Below are positions 1-5,102 of a stretch of 6,417 bases of DNA, piece by piece. A program made the translations under genes and the position numbers. The notes beneath the pieces were generated by a model. That model was not told where the DNA came from and did not search any database. It was given only the letters and a program-made list of their open reading frames with translations. The stretch comes from Acidilobaceae archaeon (lineage in GTDB: Archaea; Thermoproteota; Thermoprotei_A; Sulfolobales; Acidilobaceae): assembly GCA_027044005.1 (NCBI GenBank), contig JALUDK010000028.1, positions 1 through 6,417 of the forward strand, written 5' to 3'. Position 1 is the stretch's first letter. Every line of letters starts with the position of its first letter.

Positions 1-1
1 G

Positions 2-175
2 TCCCTAAGCCTAGACAGGGCCCTAGCACTCGCCAGAGTAGGACTAGAGGAGCTGATGTGCAGAGTAGTCGAGGCGCTGGAGAAGGCCGCGAGCTCCGGC
101 TCGGTCACCTCAAAGAGGCGGCTAGCCGAGTGCAGGGAACTAGTGGACAGGATTAAAGAGTCCTGTAGGGGTTAG
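2..175 (+). CDS. C-terminal end of an unidentified protein (5' part outside window)
   Basis: An open frame runs in from the left edge and ends at a TAG at 173-175, giving 57 residues. It has the codon habits of the neighbouring genes (CTA Leu, AGG Arg), which supports real coding. The visible part looks wholly alpha-helical and charged: a helix around LARVGLEELMCRVVEALEKA, a short Ser/Gly linker (ASSGSVTSK), then a second helix around RLAECRELVDRIKESCRG. Three cysteines are present. I do not recognise a family from this tail, and it has no catalytic motif or membrane segment. The gene ends 47 nt before the next start, with an AT-rich promoter-like stretch between, so it is probably not co-transcribed with the downstream gene. 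Confidence 0.6.
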   Translation, partial: SLSLDRALALARVGLEELMCRVVEALEKAASSGSVTSKRRLAECRELVDRIKESCRG

Positions 176-187
176 CGGCCCGGAATA

Positions 188-195
188 CATATAAC
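188..195 (+). promoter_or_regulatory. Candidate TATA box (upstream one) for the 97-residue gene
   Basis: CATATAAC lies about 31 nt before the ATG at 223. Crenarchaeal TATA boxes are usually centred about 26-27 nt before the transcription start, so this box would give a start at about 217-220 and an almost leaderless mRNA beginning at the ATG. It competes with the closer and better TATATAAA at 210-217. Confidence 0.4.
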
Positions 196-209
196 CCGCC
201 AAATTCTAA

Positions 210-217
210 TATATAAA
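210..217 (+). promoter_or_regulatory. Candidate TATA box (TATATAAA) overlapping the approach to the ATG at 223
   Basis: TATATAAA is the closest match to an archaeal box A in this gap and sits in a fully A/T run (201-222 is nearly all A/T). Normal spacing would put the transcription start at about 235-240, inside the predicted gene. If this is the working box, translation would have to begin at the in-frame GTG at 235 rather than the ATG at 223. Confidence 0.45.
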
Positions 218-222
218 TATAT

Positions 223-516
223 ATGGTGGTATCCGTGGCCCACCCAACAGCGCAACTCCTAACAGTAGAAGAGGCAAGAGACAGGCTATACAACGCAAGG
301 ATCAAGATAACATACCACGGGAAAACACTAGAGATAACACTCAAGAACATAGCCAGGAAACCCCACACCCTCAAAGCCAGGGTAGAGGGAGACTACATAC
401 TAGTAGACATACACGACCCAGCCGGCGAGGGAGTAGCAACCTGCTGCATACACAAGGCACACCTAGAAAAGGGAACAGGGGCCGAGTGCAAGAGCCTACT
501 CCTGCCACCACACTAG
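223..516 (+). CDS. Small hypothetical protein, 97 residues
   Basis: I do not recognise this protein. It reads as one short soluble alpha/beta domain: an N-terminal helix (about residues 14-25, TVEEARDRLYNA), then alternating polar/hydrophobic stretches typical of beta strands (RIKITYHGKTLEITLKNI, TLKARVEGDYILVDIHDP), then a cysteine pair C74-C75 and a further C89 near the C-terminus. There is no signal peptide or membrane segment. Codon use (CTA, ATA, ACA, AGG) matches the next two plus-strand genes. The gene has its own AT-rich promoter region and no Shine-Dalgarno sequence, as expected of a leaderless crenarchaeal mRNA. In-frame GTG codons at 226 and 235 are possible alternative starts; there is no ATG, GTG or TTG start candidate further in. 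The Cys/His content at the end (CCIHKAH, then C89) could bind a metal or form a disulphide, but this is a guess. Confidence 0.7.
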   Translation: MVVSVAHPTAQLLTVEEARDRLYNARIKITYHGKTLEITLKNIARKPHTLKARVEGDYILVDIHDPAGEGVATCCIHKAHLEKGTGAECKSLLLPPH

Positions 517-561
517 GCTACAAGCTAGAACACCCCCCACACCACCACTCCAAAGCCTAGA

Positions 562-569
562 TCTATAAC
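562..569 (+). promoter_or_regulatory. TATA box for the beta-propeller / hydrolase pair
   Basis: TCTATAAC is centred about 27 nt before position 593. With usual archaeal spacing, transcription starts at about 592-593, giving either a leaderless mRNA opening on GTG 593 or a 12-nt leader before ATG 605. Confidence 0.55.
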
Positions 570-594
570 CACAGCCAGCCAAGGATCCAAAAGT

Positions 595-599
595 GGTGA
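595..599 (+). promoter_or_regulatory. Ribosome binding site deciding the ATG at 605
   Basis: GGTGA matches part of the complement of the 16S rRNA 3' end (GGAGGTGATC) and stands 5 nt before ATG 605. This favours the ATG over the in-frame GTG codons at 593 and 596, which would themselves form part of this site. Confidence 0.5.
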
Positions 600-604
600 A
601 TCAC

Positions 605-2656
605 ATGTCAAAGTACACCGGGAGAAGAATAACCATACCAGCACTACTACTAATACTAGTAGTGCTACTAGTGCCCACAGCATACTACACAGGCCTGAAA
701 ACAGCAGGCCAGGGAGGAGAAGCCACGGTAACCCAGACAACAACGGTAACCGCAACATACACCCAGATCGAGACAGTAACAGCAGGAGGCACACAACAGG
801 GTCAGGAACAAGGAGAGGAGATAGGATTTAAGCTAGAAAAAGGGCTCCTAGAGCCCCTAAGCTGGGAGTCAGTAGACCTGCTACTAGCAGAGTTATCCCC
901 ATGGAGCCCCACACCCATATACAAGACGATAGGACCAGTTACGATGACCACCATAGAAGAGATCCCAAAGGGAGTCCCTGAGATGGGAGCCCCGGCAGCC
1001 CCTGCACAACAGGAGGCACCAGGAGAGTACAGCACTACAAACGTTAGGGTAGAAGGCGTAGATGAGATGGACCTGGTTAAGGTAAACGGGACCCACGCAT
1101 TCATATCCACCGGGGACGCACTCTACCTAGTCAAGGCATGGCCGCCAGGGGAGTTAAGCATAGCCGGCAAGATAAGAGTGACAGACCTATTAAAGGGGAT
1201 AGAGAAAGGTATAGTAGTTGCATACAACGTTAGCGGCAGGCTAGTACCAGCAGCAGGCATACCTGGATGGCCATGGATAGAGGGAGTATACCTGCATCAG
1301 GACAGTGTGATCGTAGTTATCAGCGAAGAGGCGCAGTGGGGCCTAGATAGGGTATTCATAGTCAAATACAAGCCCGACTCGGGAGTTGAAGGCATGATAT
1401 GGGCAACTGGCGACCTGTTAGACTCGCGCCTCTACAATGACACCCTAGTCCTAGTACTGAACCAGCCCACAACATACCCCGGAGTGAGGCCCCTCATCAA
1501 TGGTGAGCCACCAAACCCGGAGAAGCTAGTGGTAACAGGCACTCCACAAACATATGTCAACGTGGTATCCTTAGATACCAAGACTATGAGCTACAGCTAT
1601 ACTGGCATACTAGGCCCCAGAGCCACGGCGATCTACATGACAGCAAACGGAACCCTATACATAGTACAGTCAAGCTGGGGAGGCCCGATCATACTAGAGC
1701 CAGCCAAGCTGCCGGGCACAAAACTGGGGGTAAACCAGCTGGCCGATATAATCAAGCCAGAGCCTAGAAACGGGCCAACCACAATGATAACAAGGATCAA
1801 CCCAATCAAGGGTGAAGTAGAGGCCTATACTGTAGTTGATGGGGTTGTCAGGGACACTTGGGGAATAGACGAGTACAAGGGATACCTAAGAGTGGTCGTA
1901 GACACGGTAGAGTGGAATAAGGTCAGACTCTACATACTAGACGCCGCGACCCTAAACGAAGTTGCAAGACTCGACGAGATAGCAGTAGACGAGAGGATAC
2001 ACGGGGTCAGGTTCATGGGAGACATGGTATACCTAGTAACATTCCGCAGGGTAGACCCACTATTCGCGATAAACCTAACAGACCCAAAGGAGCCAGCGAT
2101 AATAGGCTACCTAAAAGCGCCGGGCTTCGACGACTACCTACACCCTCTACCAGGAGGCCTACTGCTAGGAATAGGATATGAGAGGACGGATAAGCTCAAC
2201 AGCGTAAGGATCACGATATACAACATAACAACCGGGGGCGCACCAGAGCCCCTAGACAGGCTATACATAAAGGCGCTATCAGCATGGACTCCACTAATAG
2301 AGAGCCCCTACGGCTACAGGCTCCTAGACATAAACATGAAGAAAGGCGTCATAGCAGTGCCGATAATAATCTATAATGAGACAGAAGAAGACTTCAGGGT
2401 CATGCAGGGCTACGCCCTAGTAGAGATAAACACGTCCAAGCCAGGACTAACCCTAGAAGGCTACCTATGGACAGGCCCCAGAGAGACAATGATCAAGGCA
2501 TTCCACATAGGGGACACCATATACCTAGCATCAACAGCGAGCGAGGTCATGCCAATAATGCCCATGCCACCCGGCCAACAGCCAGAAACAACTCTAATAG
2601 TCAGAGCCTACGATATAGACACGCTACAACAAATAGGAGAGGCCAGGTCAAGCTAG
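605..2656 (+). CDS. Membrane-anchored extracellular beta-propeller protein (COG4880 / PF09826 type)
   Basis: The protein has 683 residues from ATG 605; a start at GTG 593 would add four. Residues 9-29 form a hydrophobic helix preceded by basic residues (KYTGRR), an uncleaved signal anchor or signal peptide that places the rest outside the cell. Residues about 37-70 are a Thr/Gln-rich linker (TVTQTTTVTATYTQ) and 120-143 a Pro/Ala-rich one. Then comes NVRVEGVDEMDLVK (146-159), the hallmark opening of the secreted beta-propeller family distantly related to WD40. The rest, to the end, is repeated beta-strand-rich blades. Length fits the family. I count eight N-X-S/T sequons, all after the anchor, consistent with surface N-glycosylation. 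The family has no established biochemical activity; a scaffold or ligand-binding role at the cell surface is inferred. The gene has its own TATA box and is followed 24 nt later by a hydrolase gene in the same direction. Confidence 0.9.
   Translation: MSKYTGRRITIPALLLILVVLLVPTAYYTGLKTAGQGGEATVTQTTTVTATYTQIETVTAGGTQQGQEQGEEIGFKLEKGLLEPLSWESVDLLLAELSPWSPTPIYKTIGPVTMTTIEEIPKGVPEMGAPAAPAQQEAPGEYSTTNVRVEGVDEMDLVKVNGTHAFISTGDALYLVKAWPPGELSIAGKIRVTDLLKGIEKGIVVAYNVSGRLVPAAGIPGWPWIEGVYLHQDSVIVVISEEAQWGLDRVFIVKYKPDSGVEGMIWATGDLLDSRLYNDTLVLVLNQPTTYPGVRPLINGEPPNPEKLVVTGTPQTYVNVVSLDTKTMSYSYTGILGPRATAIYMTANGTLYIVQSSWGGPIILEPAKLPGTKLGVNQLADIIKPEPRNGPTTMITRINPIKGEVEAYTVVDGVVRDTWGIDEYKGYLRVVVDTVEWNKVRLYILDAATLNEVARLDEIAVDERIHGVRFMGDMVYLVTFRRVDPLFAINLTDPKEPAIIGYLKAPGFDDYLHPLPGGLLLGIGYERTDKLNSVRITIYNITTGGAPEPLDRLYIKALSAWTPLIESPYGYRLLDINMKKGVIAVPIIIYNETEEDFRVMQGYALVEINTSKPGLTLEGYLWTGPRETMIKAFHIGDTIYLASTASEVMPIMPMPPGQQPETTLIVRAYDIDTLQQIGEARSS
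640..666 (+). repeat. Perfect 10-nt inverted repeat (hairpin) in the signal-anchor codons
   Basis: AGCACTACTA (640-649) and TAGTAGTGCT (657-666) are exact reverse complements separated by a 7-nt loop. A second inverted repeat overlaps it: ACTAGTAG (655-662) and CTACTAGT (665-672), spaced by 2 nt. They lie 35-68 nt after the ATG, within a run of CTA, GTA and GTG codons for Leu and Val. The pairing is certain as sequence; any function is unproven. Confidence 0.6.
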
Positions 2657-2662
2657 CCCCAA

Positions 2663-2668
2663 GGAGGG
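2663..2668 (+). promoter_or_regulatory. Shine-Dalgarno-like site before the TTG start of the hydrolase
   Basis: GGAGGG stands 12 nt before TTG 2681, and a second purine run (GAGGGGG, 2673-2679) almost touches the start. The first is the better match to the 16S tail but is spaced further than usual. No TATA box is visible in this 24-nt gap, supporting co-transcription with the propeller gene. Confidence 0.4.
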
Positions 2669-2680
2669 TATAGAGGGGGC

Positions 2681-3316
2681 TTGATAATCAAGAGGCTAGT
2701 ACTAGGGCCGCTACAGGTAAACACCTACATAATAAAGAACGGGGAGAACTGCCTCGTAGTAGACCCGGGAGAGTGCATAGGGGAGGAGATAGCCAGGCTA
2801 GGGTGCAGAAGGATAGTAGTAGCCGTAACCCACGGCCACTTCGACCACACCCAGGGAGTAGACTGCCTCAAAGATGATGGCGCAACGCTAGCTGCGCACC
2901 CCCTAGAGCCCCGGGTTGCTAGGGAATCAGCAGCACTAGCCAGAGCCTGGGGGCTCAAAGCCCATACACAGGAGTCCAAGCCAGACCTGGAGCTAGGCGA
3001 GGGGGACACGCTGGAGATAGGAGGCCTAGCCTTCAGGGCCATACACACCCCAGGCCACAGCCCCGACCACATAATACTCTACAACGAGGACCCGCCCCTA
3101 GCACTAGTAGGGGACCTCATATTCATGGGGAGCATAGGAAGGGTAGACCTGCCAGGCTCCAACCCACGGGACATGAAGGCCAGCATAGAGAAGGCCAAGA
3201 GCGTGATCAGCCCCCAAGCCAGGCTCCTACCAGGCCACGGGCCAGAGACTAGTATGGAGAGGGAGCTGGTGGGAAACCCCTTCCTCAGGAACCCAAGCCT
3301 CATACTGCCTCCATAA
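2681..3316 (+). CDS. Metallo-beta-lactamase-fold hydrolase, glyoxalase II / YcbL-like
   Basis: This 211-residue protein is a single MBL domain of the COG0491 group. The metal ligands are all present: THGHFDH (H51, H53, D55, H56), H126 in HTPGHSPDH, D145 in VGDLIF and H186 in LLPGHG. The typical GloB-like stretch MGSIGRVDLPGS follows the bridging aspartate. The length matches the short YcbL-type proteins, which lack the C-terminal helical domain that binds glutathione in classical glyoxalase II. Annotation as hydroxyacylglutathione hydrolase would be misleading, since archaea generally lack glutathione; a thioester or other ester substrate is more likely. There is no signal peptide, so it is cytosolic. 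The start is TTG 2681, chosen because the family opens with M-I-I-K-R-L-V-L-G-P-like sequence followed by NTYII. Its last 17 nt overlap the end of the convergent channel gene. Confidence 0.9.
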   Translation: MIIKRLVLGPLQVNTYIIKNGENCLVVDPGECIGEEIARLGCRRIVVAVTHGHFDHTQGVDCLKDDGATLAAHPLEPRVARESAALARAWGLKAHTQESKPDLELGEGDTLEIGGLAFRAIHTPGHSPDHIILYNEDPPLALVGDLIFMGSIGRVDLPGSNPRDMKASIEKAKSVISPQARLLPGHGPETSMERELVGNPFLRNPSLILPP

Positions 3317-4109
3317 TCTCCCTCACACCCTTTTCAGCCCTCTTCTCGGCAGTAGCCAGGAGGTACAACAGGTCTAGCTGGGCCTTGAGCCTGCCGAAGT
3401 CCTCCTCGTCGAGCTCCTCAATATTCCTGATCATCTCTACTATAATCTTCTTCCTCCTCTCCAAGGGGTTCCGGGGCTCCTCCCCTATGGTGGCGATCCT
3501 AGATATGCCTGAGGCCAGGCTTGATAGGAAGAAGGTGAAGAGGCCTATACCCACCAGCATGAGGAGGCTGGCTATAGCCCTCCCCTCAGGCGTCGATGGG
3601 ACCACGTCTCCATAGCCAACCGTGGTAATAGTAACCAGGGCTAGCCAGAAGGCGTCCCACACGCTAGAGACCCCACTGCCGGGGACGCCGGACTCGACCA
3701 TATAGAGGCTGAGGGCTCCCCCCACCAGGGCTACAGCAGCAAGCACCCCAGCCTGGATAAGGAGGGTGTCAATCATCCTCCCAAGCCTACCCATACCATG
3801 AACCAGGATCCTAACATCCCACACGAACCTTGCCGCCCTAGCCAGGAGGGGGGCGAGTATAGCGGCCTTCACCGGCAGGAGCCCCCACACCGCCACGGGC
3901 AGCGATGACGCAGCCAGCAGGGGGCCTGGGACCCCTGATATAAGGCCTGTGACTACCAGTATTATAGAGTAGGCAGCATCGGCCCATATACCGGGGCCCG
4001 GTGCCTCGGTGGCGGCGAAGCTATACGCTAGCCCGGCACCCACCGCAGACGCTATTATATCCAGCAGCAGCCTGAAGCCTGGTGTGAGTATCTTCACATC
4101 CTCGTCCAA
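3300..4109 (-). CDS. Six-segment K+ channel, KvAP-like pore with degenerate voltage sensor
   Basis: The 269-residue protein carries the K+ selectivity filter TTVGYGD (162-168) after a pore helix (WDAFWLALVT, about 151-160). S5 is about 113-138 and S6 about 176-203. The pore strongly resembles KvAP of Aeropyrum as I recall it (YMVES..., VGYGDVVPSTP). Three or four hydrophobic segments precede it: about 13-33, 44-62, 63-80 and an S4-like 82-104 with R91, R94 and R100 three residues apart but W97 in the series. The acidic partners normally found in S2 and S3 are not visible, so voltage gating is doubtful. Residues 211-269 form a charged cytoplasmic helical tail, probably a coiled coil helping tetramer assembly. 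The start is TTG 4109; GTG 4097 (codon 5) fits the TATA box better. It lies 57 nt after the amidohydrolase gene on the same strand and may be transcribed with it or alone. Confidence 0.88.
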   Translation of the reverse strand: MDEDVKILTPGFRLLLDIIASAVGAGLAYSFAATEAPGPGIWADAAYSIILVVTGLISGVPGPLLAASSLPVAVWGLLPVKAAILAPLLARAARFVWDVRILVHGMGRLGRMIDTLLIQAGVLAAVALVGGALSLYMVESGVPGSGVSSVWDAFWLALVTITTVGYGDVVPSTPEGRAIASLLMLVGIGLFTFFLSSLASGISRIATIGEEPRNPLERRKKIIVEMIRNIEELDEEDFGRLKAQLDLLYLLATAEKRAEKGVREIMEAV

Positions 4110-4123
4110 CCCAGGACCCCCAC

Positions 4124-4131
4124 TATATATA
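4124..4131 (-). promoter_or_regulatory. TATA box for the K+ channel gene
   Basis: TATATATA (self-complementary) is read on the minus strand inside the 57-nt gap between the amidohydrolase stop and the channel start. Normal spacing gives a transcription start at about 4101, downstream of the TTG at 4109 but just before the in-frame GTG at 4097-4095. It therefore argues either for the shorter protein or for the TTG being used only on read-through mRNA. Confidence 0.45.
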
Positions 4132-4166
4132 GGGGGCCTACGTGTAAGGAAGGGGAAGGCGTGGTA

Positions 4167-5102
4167 TCACCCTGGGCACCGGAGCCCGAAGACCTCCTCA
4201 GCCGCCCCGTGGAGGTAGGCCTCCAGCCTACCCCTAGAGACGCCCCTGACCCGGAGGATCGTGTAGACCATGCCAAGGTAAACACGAGGGTCTAGACCCT
4301 CCACCACCGGGTAATCGGTGCCGTAGAGGACCTTACCCTCAGGCAGCGAGGAGGCTATGTACGCAGCAAGCTCAGGGGGAAGGGCTGAGGTGTCCACCCT
4401 AACACCCTCAAACCTCCTAGCAAGGTGGAGCGCCTCCTCGGTGAAGACTCCAGGGGCTATAGCGCTATACCCCCCTGCATGGGCTATAATGACGACGGCA
4501 TCCCTGTACTCCCTGAGGAGGCCCTCGAGCCTAGAAGGATCCCCATAGCGGCAGAAGGCCGGTAGCTCCCATATGCCGGGGTCGCACCCTGCATGGACAA
4601 CAACAGGGACCCCACGCTCCTCGGCAACCTCGAGCACTACATGCATAGAGGGATCATCCAGGTACCTCAGCTGGAGGGTTGATATGACCTTGAAGCCCCC
4701 CGCCCCCCGGTCCAGGGCTCTACGCAGCCACTTAGCAAGGCCCTCAGAGTCCATCCCAAGGTTAACGCCAGCCAGGATAGTGTAGTCACCCCCACCTGTG
4801 CCCAGGGCTTGGCATAGGGGCCGGAGGGAGCGTGTTAGGAGTATAGTGGAGGCCATGAGGTTCTCGGGCCTCAGCGCCTCAGCTATCCCCGGGGCGTACT
4901 TCCTTATCAGCTCCTCAGCCCTGGAGTGCTCCCTAACTACCTCCTCCATGGGTATGCTGGGCGGCTTGAGTGGGGGGATACCGAGTATAACAGCGGCGTG
5001 GGCCCCCGAGGACCTTAGACTCCTGACCAGGCTCCTTACCCCTTGGGGGCCCTGGGGTGAGTGGGTGTGCGCGTCTATGACGCAGGTCTCCGGCTCCCTC
5101 AT
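4167..5102 (-). CDS. Metal-dependent amidohydrolase, PF04909 (Amidohydro_2) type
   Basis: The protein is 311 residues long and folds as a TIM-barrel metallohydrolase. The expected metal and catalytic positions are visible in order: DAHTH (H12, H14) on strand 1, GFKVIS (K138), VVVHAG (H170), IIAHAGG (H208) and YGTDYP (D263). The lysine sits where some amidohydrolases carry a carbamylated lysine, but PF04909 members often use a mononuclear site without it. The family includes decarboxylases (ACMSD, gamma-resorcylate type) and hydrolases, so the reaction and substrate cannot be named. There is no signal peptide, so it is cytosolic. The ATG at 5102 overlaps the acetyl-CoA synthetase stop (ATGA, 5099-5102), and only a weak GAGG lies upstream within that gene, so translation is probably coupled. 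The context suggests a small carboxylate or amide feeding or draining acyl-CoA metabolism (inference). A 16-nt perfect palindrome lies within the gene at 4286-4301. Confidence 0.85.
   Translation of the reverse strand: MREPETCVIDAHTHSPQGPQGVRSLVRSLRSSGAHAAVILGIPPLKPPSIPMEEVVREHSRAEELIRKYAPGIAEALRPENLMASTILLTRSLRPLCQALGTGGGDYTILAGVNLGMDSEGLAKWLRRALDRGAGGFKVISTLQLRYLDDPSMHVVLEVAEERGVPVVVHAGCDPGIWELPAFCRYGDPSRLEGLLREYRDAVVIIAHAGGYSAIAPGVFTEEALHLARRFEGVRVDTSALPPELAAYIASSLPEGKVLYGTDYPVVEGLDPRVYLGMVYTILRVRGVSRGRLEAYLHGAAEEVFGLRCPG
4286..4301. repeat. 16-nt perfect palindrome inside the amidohydrolase gene
   Basis: GAGGGTCTAGACCCTC equals its own reverse complement and encodes E-G-L-D-P plus part of the next codon on the minus strand (residues 268-272). 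Roughly 0.1 such palindrome is expected by chance in 6.4 kb of random sequence. The codons are ordinary for these genes, so it may be coincidental. Confidence 0.6.

Larger units (their letters stand above)
517..604. other. Intergenic gap, C/A-rich then promoter
   Basis: The 88 nt between the small gene and the propeller gene begin with a G-poor C/A tract (about 529-551) and contain one TATA box (562-569) and the Shine-Dalgarno-like GGTGA (595-599). No T-run or strong hairpin that would act as a terminator for the upstream gene is visible. Confidence 0.5.

Noticed and set aside
525..794. Hydrophobic 89-residue frame on the minus strand
   Set aside because: It is antisense to the promoter and anchor region of the propeller gene; its leucine richness comes from the reverse complement of A/G-rich codons, and it has no start signals.
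802..1110. Two overlapping minus-strand frames (802-1110, 893-1096)
   Set aside because: Shadows of the propeller gene, whose family signature lies here in the plus frame.
2467..2673. 68-residue plus-strand frame overlapping the propeller end
   Set aside because: Out of frame with a clear gene, with low-complexity polar composition and no ribosome site; considered as a link to the hydrolase but it ends before 2681.
2869..2882. GATGATGG as a C box of a C/D guide RNA
   Set aside because: It does not match RTGATGA exactly, no partner CTGA D box at proper spacing was seen, and it is within the hydrolase gene.
3317..3347. Pyrimidine-rich tract with TTTT (3331-3334) as terminator of the hydrolase gene
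   Set aside because: It may stop transcription, but it is antisense coding for the Lys/Glu-rich channel tail, which produces such tracts anyway, and the T-run is short.
4458..4469. 12-nt palindrome TATAGCGCTATA
   Set aside because: About one or two palindromes of this length are expected by chance in the window, and it lies within a gene.
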